64,000 nucleotides of DNA from Bacteroidia bacterium (lineage in GTDB: Bacteria > Bacteroidota > Bacteroidia > 2-12-FULL-35-15): the NCBI GenBank assembly GCA_030654175.1, contig JAURXZ010000035.1:1-64000 (forward strand). Reading direction: 5' to 3'. Each line of letters begins with the position of its first letter. Positions within the stretch are counted from its first letter, which is position 1. The position numbers and the translations under genes were made by a program. Shown piece by piece: positions 20,154 through 29,129 of the stretch. Below the pieces are notes generated by a model. It ran no database searches and was not told the DNA's origin. It saw only the letters and a list, made by a program, of their open reading frames with translations.

Positions 20154-22259
20154 TCATTTCTCATTTTCTGCAATCACTAACGGTTTTTTAAAACTGTTCG
20201 ATCCATCTGATATATTTACAAAATACATTCCTCCTGAAACGCCTTTAATGTCAAGCATTACCGTATGGTCTCCTTTTGAAAAAATTTTTTCTTGGGCTTT
20301 ATAAATTGTTTGTCCTAATACATTTAAAACAGACATATTTATTTTTTTTGTTTCAGATAAAGTAAATGAAATATTTACATGCTCCTTTGCAGGATTCGGG
20401 AATAGTTGAAATACAGAACTTATCTCATCCTGCTCATTTATTCCTGCATTTACATCCAGGTTAATATCATCAATATAAATATTGTTTCCGCCATTTGAAG
20501 TATAAACAATTTTAAATCTGAAACCAGATGTCATGTATGTTCCCGGAATTACAGCGTAGGCTTGTTTCCATTCACCACTATTGGCCGGGATAAAACTTGT
20601 GGTTGTGATTGCTGCTGTTTCTAATGCAGAACCAACCAAATTTAAACGTTGAAGCCAGGCGTTGTTACAATTGCTGGTGATATATAATTGTAAACGATCA
20701 TTATTGGCAGAATCTATTTTTGCATATGCATACTTAAAGCTGATATTCAAGGCAGTTCCTCCGGTTAAATCTATTACTTTACTATAAAGCTCATCCTTAG
20801 TGCTCATTGGATTGTTAAAGTTATTTAGCATAATTGATTTAGTGCCAATACTTGAAGCTGTGTTTGTGATCTGCCAACTATTTATTGTATCAACACTATT
20901 GGAGAACCAGTCCAAACCGTCAAGAGAAGCAGTTGTTTCGAAACTTTCCGTAAAAGGATAGCCGCTTCCGGTATTTGGTAAAACAGAAACAAAATTTGGT
21001 TTTGTTTCCATCACGGAATCGATTCCATTAATTACTTTTAAGGTTACGTCATATTTACCGGGTGTAGAATATGTAACAACAGGACTGTTAGCGACTGATG
21101 TAGCAGGGATTCCACCAGGAAAGTTCCATTGAACAGAAGTAAAAGTTCCGTTAAATGAGGTATTTGTATAAGTAATTGTATTAGATGCACTCTGGCATAC
21201 AACAGTTTTATTACTTGTGAAATTTGCTTTACACAAAGCCGGGGAAGATAATACACCTGTTGCGGCAAGATTTGCAGGCGACCACAAATTATTTCTGCCT
21301 GCAATGGGAGAGTTTAAACATGCCTGCATCCTTGCTTTTTGCCCGTATGTGAACATTCGATTGCAATAAGAGTAATCCATCGTATTTTGAACATTATCCA
21401 CAGCATTACCACATGACGCCCCACTTAAGTTACAACTTTGCCAACCAATGGTTGGCGGTGTGTCGGCAACCAGATCATCAACATTACAATCTTTATTTAA
21501 ATCAGCACAAGGATAAAAATAAAAACCCGGAACATTGTTGCCTCCCCAAATATGATGTAAGTTCAGATAATGTCCGCACTCATGTGCAAAAGCAACTGAT
21601 TGTGTATAGCTTGATGTACCAATACTTCCAACATAATTATAGCCAATAACGATACCATCCCATGCAGGAATTGTATCGGCATCACCTGGCCAAACACAAT
21701 GCCCGGCAAGCCCAGCTGCTTGCGAAACAATATATACATTTAAATATTTATTGGTAGGCCACTGGATCAGTGATTTAACAGAATGGTCACCAATTAAAGT
21801 TAAGGGAGATGCTATACGATTAATACCATTTGTGCAATTCCCATCAGGATCCAACTGGGCCAACTTGAATTCGATATCACAATCGGCATGCAAGGGCTTA
21901 AAAACAGAAACAATGGAAGCGGTATCTGCCAATTGTTTCCGAAAGGTCTTATTAACAATATCCAAGCCATCCAGTATCTGTGCATCCGAAATATTTTCAA
22001 CACCATAATTATGGATCACATGAAATACAACAGGAATGGTATATGTAGCGGAACGGGTATTATTATCATAATAATCAGAAACAAATTGCGCAGTGAATTT
22101 CTCCAATTCGGCATCGCGTTTTATTACTGCCTGAGCAATTTTTGGATTTTGTTTTAAAACAGAAATACGCATTTCATCTGCTCCGCAATATTTTACACTT
22201 TCCTGAGCAAAAGCGTTGAAAGAAAGAAAAGTTAACAAAAAAAACAGCGATTTTTTCAT
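20154..22259 (-). CDS. Secreted M43 (cytophagalysin-type) metalloprotease with PKD and T9SS sorting domains
   Basis: 701 residues. A signal peptide (1-18, ending AFAQ) precedes a propeptide. The zinc site is HECGHYLNLHH at 226-236, matching the HExxHxxxxxH pattern of M43 peptidases; WGG follows as in cytophagalysins. About residues 345-425 are a PKD domain (VQWNFPGG, YSTPGKYDVTLKVI). A beta-sandwich of about 160 residues follows (YPFTESFE, IYIDDINL). The last ~85 residues are a T9SS type A sorting domain (LFPNPAKEHVNI, GMYFVNI). It should be exported by the T9SS encoded at 54-63 kb and degrade extracellular proteins. It is convergent with acs. Confidence 0.92.
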   Translation of the reverse strand: MKKSLFFLLTFLSFNAFAQESVKYCGADEMRISVLKQNPKIAQAVIKRDAELEKFTAQFVSDYYDNNTRSATYTIPVVFHVIHNYGVENISDAQILDGLDIVNKTFRKQLADTASIVSVFKPLHADCDIEFKLAQLDPDGNCTNGINRIASPLTLIGDHSVKSLIQWPTNKYLNVYIVSQAAGLAGHCVWPGDADTIPAWDGIVIGYNYVGSIGTSSYTQSVAFAHECGHYLNLHHIWGGNNVPGFYFYPCADLNKDCNVDDLVADTPPTIGWQSCNLSGASCGNAVDNVQNTMDYSYCNRMFTYGQKARMQACLNSPIAGRNNLWSPANLAATGVLSSPALCKANFTSNKTVVCQSASNTITYTNTSFNGTFTSVQWNFPGGIPATSVANSPVVTYSTPGKYDVTLKVINGIDSVMETKPNFVSVLPNTGSGYPFTESFETTASLDGLDWFSNSVDTINSWQITNTASSIGTKSIMLNNFNNPMSTKDELYSKVIDLTGGTALNISFKYAYAKIDSANNDRLQLYITSNCNNAWLQRLNLVGSALETAAITTTSFIPANSGEWKQAYAVIPGTYMTSGFRFKIVYTSNGGNNIYIDDINLDVNAGINEQDEISSVFQLFPNPAKEHVNISFTLSETKKINMSVLNVLGQTIYKAQEKIFSKGDHTVMLDIKGVSGGMYFVNISDGSNSFKKPLVIAENEK

Positions 22260-22275
22260 GGTATGAGATTTTAAT

Positions 22276-22283
22276 CAAAATTA
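22276..22283 (-). promoter_or_regulatory. Putative -7 element for the M43 protease gene
   Basis: TAATTTTG on the minus strand matches TAnnTTTG exactly, 17 bases before the ATG. The leader would be short (about ten bases) and no -33 element is seen. Confidence 0.3.
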
Positions 22284-22302
22284 AGGATAAAGAATGGTTA
22301 CG

Positions 22303-22396
22303 GTTACGGATAACGAATAAAAAACGAATTTACGAATCTGTGTTTGCTATTTTAACACTCAAATTCGTAAATTCGTAAACATTCACTATCCGTAAC
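22303..22396. repeat. Composite inverted repeat in a divergent intergenic region
   Basis: Two nested perfect stems are present: GTTACGGAT (22303-22311) with ATCCGTAAC (22388-22396), and ACGAATTTACGAAT (22324-22337) with 22363-22376. Related CGTAAATTCGTAA words recur at about 24608-24630. The element lies between divergent genes, so it is not a terminator for either of them. Confidence 0.6.
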
Positions 22397-22465
22397 TAAA
22401 AAATGGTTAAAAATTTATTAGTTAATGAAATTCGACTATCTTCGTAAATTCAAAACAACATTAGT

Positions 22466-23179
22466 GTGTCCGATAGTTTAGTCATCATACCTACCTTTAA
22501 TGAAAAAGAAAATATTGAGCGAATGATTCGCAAAGTATTTTCCTTATCCCATCCGTTCCATTTGTTAATTGTTGACGATGGATCGCCTGATGGTACGGCA
22601 TCTATTGTTAAAAATTTGATCCAGGAATTTCCTGGTAAACTGTTTATTGAAGAACGAAAAGGGAAGCTTGGTTTAGGTACAGCCTATATTCATGGTTTTC
22701 AATGGGCATTGCAACGTAAGTATTCCACTATTTTTGAAATGGATTGCGATTTTTCTCATAACCCGGATGATTTAATACGATTGCATCAGGCATGTGTGGA
22801 TGGAGCAGATGTGGCTATTGGGTCACGTTATGTAAAAGGCGGGAAAATTGAAAACTGGCCCAAAGGACGTGTACTGATGTCATATTTCGCATCGGTTTAT
22901 GTTCGCATCGTACTCTGGCTTCCTATCCATGATACAACTGCAGGATTCAAATGTTATAAACGCAAAGTACTTGAACGTATTAATTTTGATGAAATAAAAT
23001 TTGTTGGATATGCTTTTCAAATTGAAATGAAATATACAGCCTATAAACTGGGATTTAAACTGGTAGAAGTGCCTATTACCTTTATTGACAGAACAGAGGG
23101 TGAATCAAAAATGAGTAAGGGAATATTTAAAGAAGCCTTTTGGGGAGTACTGAAAATGCGTTTTAAAAAAATAAATTAA
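22466..23179 (+). CDS. Polyprenol-phosphate mannosyltransferase (Dpm1-like GT2)
   Basis: 237 residues of glycosyltransferase family 2. It transfers mannose (or a related sugar) from GDP-sugar to polyprenyl phosphate at the inner membrane. Motifs: IPTFNEKENIE at the N-terminus, VDDGSPDGT (nucleotide binding), MDCDFSHNP (the DxD-type metal site) and GYAFQIEMKY. It lacks the C-terminal membrane domain found in longer family members. The start is GTG at 22466; no ATG fits before the first conserved residues. A near-consensus -7 element (TATCTTCG, 22437-22444) lies 21 bases upstream. In many Bacteroidota this gene neighbours dihydroorotase, as here. A strong terminator follows. Confidence 0.9.
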   Translation: MSDSLVIIPTFNEKENIERMIRKVFSLSHPFHLLIVDDGSPDGTASIVKNLIQEFPGKLFIEERKGKLGLGTAYIHGFQWALQRKYSTIFEMDCDFSHNPDDLIRLHQACVDGADVAIGSRYVKGGKIENWPKGRVLMSYFASVYVRIVLWLPIHDTTAGFKCYKRKVLERINFDEIKFVGYAFQIEMKYTAYKLGFKLVEVPITFIDRTEGESKMSKGIFKEAFWGVLKMRFKKIN

Positions 23180-23182
23180 TCT

Positions 23183-23210
23183 AAAGCTCTTTATTTAAAG
23201 AGCTTTTTTT
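23183..23210 (+). terminator. Intrinsic terminator after the Dpm1-like gene
   Basis: AAAGCTCTTTA, a two-base loop and TAAAGAGCTTT form an 11-bp perfect stem that runs into a T tract (TTTTTTT ending at 23210). It starts four bases after the stop codon. Confidence 0.85.
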
Positions 23211-23222
23211 ATTACTAAAAAG

Positions 23223-24563
23223 ATGTCAACAACATTAATAAAAAATTCAACTATTGTTAACGAAGGAAAAAATTTCCGGGCTAATGTTTTGATAGAGAAT
23301 GATATTATTTCAAAAATTTCAGAATCAGAAATTAATACAAACGCAGATAAAATAATAGATGCAACAGGCCTGTTTCTTTTCCCGGGCTGTATTGATGACC
23401 AGGTTCATTTCCGTGAGCCGGGATTGTTGCACAAAGGTGAAATTTACACTGAAGCAAAAGCTGCAGTAGCAGGCGGTATAACATCATACATGGAAATGCC
23501 AAATACAATACCAAATGTATTTACACAAAAATTGCTGGAAGAAAAATACGAAAGAGCTAAAGAAGTATCCTTAGCGAATTATTCTTTTTTTATGGGTGCT
23601 TCAAACGACAATATAGAGGAAGTGCTTAAAACCAATCCAAAAAATGTTTGTGGAATAAAAGTGTTCATGGGTTCATCAACAGGAAATATGCTTGTAGATA
23701 AACGTGAAACATTAGAAGCCCTTTTCTCAAAATGTAAACTTCTCATTGCAACGCATTGCGAAGATGAGGATATTATAAAAAGTAATATGGCTATTTACAA
23801 AGAGAAGTATGGTGAAAATGTTCCAATGGAATGTCATCCTCTTATTCGCAGTGAGGAAGCCTGTTATAAATCATCTGCGTTGGCAGTGGAATTGGCAAAA
23901 AAACACAATACCCGTTTGCATATTTTACATATTTCAACGGCTAAAGAATTGGCGCTGTTTGATAATAAAACTCCATTAAAACAAAAGCGAATTACTGCTG
24001 AAGCATGTATTCACCACCTTTGGTTTAGCGATGAAGACTATAAAACAAAAGGTGCATTTATAAAATGGAACCCTGCGGTTAAAACCAGTGTTGACCGTGA
24101 TGCAATTTTGCAAGGAGTATTGGAAAATAAAATTGATGTGATCGCAACCGATCACGCACCACATACACTTGAAGAAAAACAACAAACTTATTTCAAGGCT
24201 CCCTCTGGCGGCCCCTTAATACAGCATTCGTTAATTGCTATGCTGGAGTTATATCACAAAGGAAAAATCTCTCTTGAAAAGATTGCTGAAAAAATGGCTC
24301 ACGCTGTTGCCGACTGCTTTCAAATTGAAAAACGAGGATACATTCGCGAAGGTTATTTTGCAGATCTGGTCCTTGTAGATTTAAAAGCTTCATGGACCGT
24401 AGAGGAATCAAATATCTTATACAAATGCGGCTGGTCCCCCTTTGATGGACTTACCTTTCATTCAAAAATAACACATACATTGGTAAATGGTAATTTAGTT
24501 TATGACAATGGTAAATTTGATGAACGCAAAAAAGGACAGCGTCTGCTTTTTGAACGAGAATGA
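23223..24563 (+). CDS. pyrC: Dihydroorotase
   Basis: 446 residues of the amidohydrolase superfamily, catalysing carbamoyl-aspartate to dihydroorotate in pyrimidine synthesis. Motifs: FREPG after the metal loop, the KVFMGSSTG lysine loop, THCEDE, LHILHIST and ATDHAPHT, which supply the metal ligands and catalytic Asp. Oddly, the first metal motif reads DDQVHF, with Gln60 where the first His of HxH is normal and His62 kept. I recall this variant from other Bacteroidota dihydroorotases, so it is probably functional. The gene begins 12 bases after a terminator, so it needs its own promoter or read-through. Confidence 0.92.
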   Translation: MSTTLIKNSTIVNEGKNFRANVLIENDIISKISESEINTNADKIIDATGLFLFPGCIDDQVHFREPGLLHKGEIYTEAKAAVAGGITSYMEMPNTIPNVFTQKLLEEKYERAKEVSLANYSFFMGASNDNIEEVLKTNPKNVCGIKVFMGSSTGNMLVDKRETLEALFSKCKLLIATHCEDEDIIKSNMAIYKEKYGENVPMECHPLIRSEEACYKSSALAVELAKKHNTRLHILHISTAKELALFDNKTPLKQKRITAEACIHHLWFSDEDYKTKGAFIKWNPAVKTSVDRDAILQGVLENKIDVIATDHAPHTLEEKQQTYFKAPSGGPLIQHSLIAMLELYHKGKISLEKIAEKMAHAVADCFQIEKRGYIREGYFADLVLVDLKASWTVEESNILYKCGWSPFDGLTFHSKITHTLVNGNLVYDNGKFDERKKGQRLLFERE

Positions 24564-24679
24564 ATCAATTAAAAAATTAAGCTGTATATGCAATTTAACA
24601 AACATGAATTTCGTAAATTCGTAATTATCTGTTAATCATAGCCAATTCAACAATTCAACAATTCTAAAAATCCTCGTAC

Positions 24680-26041
24680 GTGTTATACCACATTTTAAAA
24701 CCTCTTACTAATATTTTTTATCGTGTTTATTATACGATTGAAGTTAAGGGACTTGAAAAAAACCCTTATGGCAAACCTGTTATTTTAGCACCAAATCACA
24801 TCAATGGTTTTGTTGATCCTATAAATATCGGAATGATCCTTTCCCAGAAGGTTCGGTTTTTCGCACGTGGTGATGTTTTTAAAGGCCGTTTAGCAAAATG
24901 GGCATTGAATAAAATGAATGTTAGCCCAATGTATAGACTTAAAGAGGGCTATAGCGAATTAAAGAAAAATGATAAAACATTTGAAGAGTGCCGTAACTTA
25001 TTATCTGATAACAAAACAATACTCCTTTTTCCGGAAGCAATATGCATCCAGGAAAAACGATTACAGCCTTTAAAGAAAGGATTGACCCGGATCCTTTTTC
25101 AAACAGAAGAACTTTTCGATTTTAAAAAAGAGGTTTTGGTCCTACCTATCGGATTAAATTATTCTGATGCGAAAAAATTCAGAAGCAAACTATTTATAAA
25201 TTTTGGTGATCCTATTTCAATAAAAAAGTACGAAGAGCTTTATAAGCAGGATAAAGTAAAAGCGATCAATGAGTTTACAAAAATGCTTGAACAGGAAATG
25301 ACAAAATTAATCATCGTTATTAAAAACAAGGAACATGATGAATTAGTGGAAGGCATTACTGAACTTTACTTACATTATTGGATGAAGGATGAACAGTATG
25401 ATCTAAAAAACATAGAAAAACAATTCTATGTGCGTAAAGACATTGCTGAAATGGTTAATTATTTCGACTCTCAAAATATAACACTACTTGAATCATTAAA
25501 AAAAACAATTATCCCCTATCGTAAAAATCTACAAAAACTTGATTTACGCGATCACCTTTTGCGTCCCGAAATTATCAATAAAATGAATATAGGAAATTTC
25601 CTTCTGGACTTCATCATTATCTGGTTTGGCATTCCAATTTACTTAATAGGTTTATTGATGAACTTCCCGCCTTACTTCATCAGTAAGGATTTCACAGATA
25701 AAAAAGTAAAGAATGTTGAATTTTATGCATCAATATATTTAAATATGTCGATGCTGCTTTGGGTACTTTATTATGGAATTCAATTATTAGTTATAGCTCT
25801 TGTTTTTCGTAGCTGGATTTTTCTGGGAATTTATGCATTAATGGTTCCATTAACAGGAGTATTTGTATTAAAGTTCTACCCAACCATGAAAAAAATACTC
25901 GGGCGCTGGAGATTGATGCGTATGGTGCGTAAAGAAAGAAAGACTATAGAGGATCTGATAAATGAACGCACACCTATTATAAATGAAATAGAATTCGCAA
26001 AAAAAGAATATTTGGCTTCGTTTAAAACAAAACTCTCCTAA
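24680..26041 (+). CDS. Lysophospholipid/glycerol-3-phosphate acyltransferase (PlsC-like) with C-terminal membrane domain
   Basis: 453 residues. Residues 1-240 carry a PlsC-type domain: the catalytic block is PNHINGFVD, which has five residues between His and Asp, as in yeast Gpt2/Sct1-type acyltransferases rather than the usual four. LLFPEA corresponds to the FPEG block. The C-terminal third has two or three membrane spans (about 310-410; IIWFGIPIYLIG, LLVIALVF). It probably acylates a glycerol-phosphate or lysolipid at the inner membrane. The start is GTG at 24680. DUF72 starts four bases after the stop, suggesting an operon. Confidence 0.82.
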   Translation: MLYHILKPLTNIFYRVYYTIEVKGLEKNPYGKPVILAPNHINGFVDPINIGMILSQKVRFFARGDVFKGRLAKWALNKMNVSPMYRLKEGYSELKKNDKTFEECRNLLSDNKTILLFPEAICIQEKRLQPLKKGLTRILFQTEELFDFKKEVLVLPIGLNYSDAKKFRSKLFINFGDPISIKKYEELYKQDKVKAINEFTKMLEQEMTKLIIVIKNKEHDELVEGITELYLHYWMKDEQYDLKNIEKQFYVRKDIAEMVNYFDSQNITLLESLKKTIIPYRKNLQKLDLRDHLLRPEIINKMNIGNFLLDFIIIWFGIPIYLIGLLMNFPPYFISKDFTDKKVKNVEFYASIYLNMSMLLWVLYYGIQLLVIALVFRSWIFLGIYALMVPLTGVFVLKFYPTMKKILGRWRLMRMVRKERKTIEDLINERTPIINEIEFAKKEYLASFKTKLS

Positions 26042-26044
26042 AAT

Positions 26045-26956
26045 ATGAAATTTGGAAGTGTTCAAAACATTGAAGCCATCGATTTTACATTACCACCTGA
26101 TCATCCCGATACCGCAATTATTTTGGGTGGGAAAGCAGAAAAAAAGCTCACTGCATTTGTAGGTTGTGCAAAATGGAACAAACAGGATCTGAAAAACTTT
26201 TATCCTAAAGGTATAAAAGATGAATTGGAATATTATGCTTCTCAATTCAATAGCATTGAACTTAATGCCACATTTTACCAGGCATTAGGCAATGCTCAAT
26301 TTAAAAACTGGCGCGCTAAAACACCAAAAGATTTTAAATTTTCCCCGAAAATACCTCAAGTAATAAGTCATTTAAAAAGACTTAACAATGTTAAAACATT
26401 GACAGATGAATTTTGTAACTCATTAGCCGAATTCGAAGAGAAATTAGGCATGGTATTTTTACAAATGCATGACAACTTTAAACCAAAAGAATTTGAACTC
26501 CTGGAAAAGTTCATTATTGAATTTCCAAAAGGAATCTCTCTTGCAATAGAATTACGTAATACAGAATGGTTCAATACAAAAGCAGAAGCGGATCGTGTTT
26601 GCAAGCTATTTAAAAAACACAAAGTAACAAATATCATTGTGGATACAGCCGGCCGAAGAGATCTGCTGCATATGCGATTGACTACCCCAATTGCTTTTAT
26701 AAGATACGTTGGGGCAAACCATGAAAGTGATTATACCAGGTTAGATCCATGGATCAAACGTATTGCCAAGTGGAAAAAAGAAGGGTTAAAAGAATTGTAT
26801 TTTTTTGTTCATCAAAATGTGGAAGTTGAATCACCAGCATTATCAGCTTATTTCATTGATGGTATAAACAAAAAATTAGAATTAAAACTGCATGTTCCGG
26901 TAAAACCGGTGATCACAAAAACAAAAACGATCAAAGGGCAAAAGAGCTTATTTTAA
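26045..26956 (+). CDS. DUF72 (YecE-like) protein
   Basis: 303 residues. The DUF72 TIM-barrel-like domain begins with VGCAKWNK and continues with FNSIELNATFYQ, FKFSPKIPQ, FLQMHDNF, IELRNTEW and AFIRYVGA, all conserved in the family. The N-terminal ~40 residues precede the domain. The biochemical function of the family is not established. It follows the acyltransferase by four bases and its 3' end overlaps the convergent gene by four bases. Confidence 0.88.
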   Translation: MKFGSVQNIEAIDFTLPPDHPDTAIILGGKAEKKLTAFVGCAKWNKQDLKNFYPKGIKDELEYYASQFNSIELNATFYQALGNAQFKNWRAKTPKDFKFSPKIPQVISHLKRLNNVKTLTDEFCNSLAEFEEKLGMVFLQMHDNFKPKEFELLEKFIIEFPKGISLAIELRNTEWFNTKAEADRVCKLFKKHKVTNIIVDTAGRRDLLHMRLTTPIAFIRYVGANHESDYTRLDPWIKRIAKWKKEGLKELYFFVHQNVEVESPALSAYFIDGINKKLELKLHVPVKPVITKTKTIKGQKSLF

Positions 26957-27327
26957 GGGGAAGGAGAAAACAACAGATCAATTTCTGTATCCAGGTCATA
27001 CAACATTTGAAAACTTCTTGTGTTTTTGTTGCAATACGGCTCTATCAAACGAAGCATTTCTTTATAACCTTCAATAGTTAAATCGCAAAAAAATGTTTTG
27101 TTATCAATTGAAAAAACACCTTCATCTGTATCAGAAATATGAAGTATTAATTTGCAATTAACCGGCTGAATAAAATCAAGTGAATTCAAATCAAGTGGTC
27201 TATTGGCACCTATGATGGTTTCCTGAATTGCCTGCCTGAATTTAACAGCCTCCTCTTTATTAAAGTCGTAAAGCTTTACAATATGGTCACCATATTCGTT
27301 TATTGTATCGAGAAATTCGAGTTTCAT
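26953..27327 (-). CDS. Conserved-looking hypothetical protein
   Basis: 124 residues, soluble, acidic, with no signal peptide. It starts MKLEFLDTINEYGDH and has alternating strand and helix predicted by eye (CKLILHISDTDEGVF, GYKEMLRLIEPY). I do not recognise a family. Codon use looks like its neighbours and the ATG is followed by a normal coding pattern. It is convergent with, and overlaps by four bases, the DUF72 gene. Confidence 0.7.
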   Translation of the reverse strand: MKLEFLDTINEYGDHIVKLYDFNKEEAVKFRQAIQETIIGANRPLDLNSLDFIQPVNCKLILHISDTDEGVFSIDNKTFFCDLTIEGYKEMLRLIEPYCNKNTRSFQMLYDLDTEIDLLFSPSP

Positions 27328-27394
27328 CTTTTATTTTTTTTGCAATACTGATATCTTTCCGCAACAGTTCCGTTCTATATTTTATGCAAAGTAT

Positions 27395-27931
27395 TTATAA
27401 AAATTTAGTTCCGGAACCAATCCTCTCAATTCTATGCATAAACTCTTTCTTGTCGTTTGGTAAAAAATAAAAATAGAAAGCATACGTTCGTGATTTTTTT
27501 GACGCACTGTTGGATTTTTTAACAAGAATTTTTTTTACAAATTCGTTTGTTCTTTTATCCAAAACATTTGCTTTATTTTTAAAAATACAATCAGAAAAAT
27601 AAGATAGTGATACATTTATAATTTCCTGGTCTTCAATAATTGAAGAAATACTTGTTGTGTCGCTTTTTTTAGATAATACTATTATTGCTTCAGATGTATA
27701 TTTTATACGTGCTTTATAAGATTCAACGTAATTAGAAGATTTAGCCTGTGATTGAAGATTCGCGATCAAACTATCTCTATCAATATAAATTATAGCATTT
27801 CCGGAAGTATAGGATGCTGTATGTTGAAAATGTTGATTTTTCAGAGGGTACGTTCTCTTATATTTATCTTGAGCGTTTGCAAAGGAGATAACTAATAAAA
27901 AAAATACAATAAAAGGACCTGCTGTTTTCAT
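27395..27931 (-). CDS. Secreted hypothetical protein
   Basis: About 178 residues from the ATG at 27931, where a signal peptide begins (MKTAGPFIVFFLLV, ending ANAQ); the longer open frame would bury this signal and overlap the upstream gene. The mature protein is basic and Ser/Lys-rich (VKKSNSASKKSR) with FYFLPNDKKEFMHRIE near the end. No family is recognised. It may follow the VOC gene in one transcript, 77 bases downstream. Confidence 0.65.
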   Translation of the reverse strand: MKTAGPFIVFFLLVISFANAQDKYKRTYPLKNQHFQHTASYTSGNAIIYIDRDSLIANLQSQAKSSNYVESYKARIKYTSEAIIVLSKKSDTTSISSIIEDQEIINVSLSYFSDCIFKNKANVLDKRTNEFVKKILVKKSNSASKKSRTYAFYFYFLPNDKKEFMHRIERIGSGTKFL

Positions 27932-28008
27932 TCTTATTATGAAGTTACTAATACTTGAATAAGTATTTTTTGATTTTAATGCTACTGTCATCCAAACTTT
28001 TTCACACA

Positions 28009-29073
28009 TTAATCCTTCACCCTATTAAACTTCAAAGCCTTTAACATCCAATTTGGCAAAGGTTTTAACGCATCACGCTTACGCAAATCCAAATACCAAC
28101 CTAATTTTTTTAGTACCGGAATTTTTTTAGTTTCAACAAATTCAATCAATGCTCCATCCGGATCTTCAATATAGCTAAAATGTCCTGCAGCTTCGCCCAT
28201 ATCAAATTTCTCACCGCTGTCAACAGTATATGGGTAGCCTTTTTCAGCGCATAATTGTTTCATTGCAGCTTGATTGGTAATATCAAAACATAAATGAATA
28301 AAACCCTGATCGCCCCAAAACCTGTTTTCAAAAATCTTGCGAGGTGAACGATCAAATATTTGTACCAATTCCATTTCACTTTCTCCCAACAATTTGGAGA
28401 ATGCACCAACACGAGGCTTGCTGTGTTTTAACAATACCCTGCGAGCTTTATTAGTTCCACTTGGTAGATTTTTAAAATCTTCAAACACACCTTCTTTATC
28501 ATAAACCACGGTATCGTAACCTAAAATATCTGCATAGAACTTTTTTGAACGCTCCATATTTGAAACACCGATCATACAACCACCGGGTCCACCGGTTAAT
28601 TGCATTCCATTACCAAACCAGGATTCACTTTTTACGATCTGAAATAAATTATTCCATGGATCACGCAAATAAAAAGTGTCATTACCTCCGGCATCTTTTT
28701 TTAATTCAGTAATCAAATTAACTTTTTTAGATTTCAAAAATTCATAAGAACCTTTTACATCACTTGTTTTCATGCGTGTGCAATAAAAACCCAGATCACC
28801 TAATTGTATTTCAAATGTGGCTGGTTGTGGTACCCTGCTTGTGTATTGCCATATTTCAAAACCTCCGCCACCTTTCATATTGATGGCTAAAATTGCATGG
28901 CGCTGATGAGGCTTTCCGCCTGTGTATGGCAACATTAAGTTAGCTTCCGCTGCCTCTTCAAAAATAGGAATATCCATTCCGAAATGCTGACGATACCACT
29001 TAAATGCTTCATGAACATTGGGAATTCCAATGCCTATTTGTTGAATGCCTGCTATTGTAGGTTTTTGATTCAT
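28009..29073 (-). CDS. Two-domain VOC (glyoxalase/dioxygenase fold) protein
   Basis: 354 residues. Two vicinal-oxygen-chelate domains are visible: about 5-130 (IQQIGIGIPNVHEAFKWY ... FYLRDPWNNLFQIV) and about 155-315 (GCMIGVSNMERSKKFYADI ... YIEDPDGALIEFVE). A ~40-residue tail with basic residues follows. VOC proteins include lactoylglutathione lyases, ring-cleaving dioxygenases and antibiotic-resistance proteins; the substrate is not predictable here. It follows the SDR gene by 56 bases on the same strand. Confidence 0.8.
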   Translation of the reverse strand: MNQKPTIAGIQQIGIGIPNVHEAFKWYRQHFGMDIPIFEEAAEANLMLPYTGGKPHQRHAILAINMKGGGGFEIWQYTSRVPQPATFEIQLGDLGFYCTRMKTSDVKGSYEFLKSKKVNLITELKKDAGGNDTFYLRDPWNNLFQIVKSESWFGNGMQLTGGPGGCMIGVSNMERSKKFYADILGYDTVVYDKEGVFEDFKNLPSGTNKARRVLLKHSKPRVGAFSKLLGESEMELVQIFDRSPRKIFENRFWGDQGFIHLCFDITNQAAMKQLCAEKGYPYTVDSGEKFDMGEAAGHFSYIEDPDGALIEFVETKKIPVLKKLGWYLDLRKRDALKPLPNWMLKALKFNRVKD

Positions 29074-29129
29074 TTTATATTTTTATTAATAATTTTCAAA
29101 ATAACACTTCATTCAATCTTCAAATTGAG

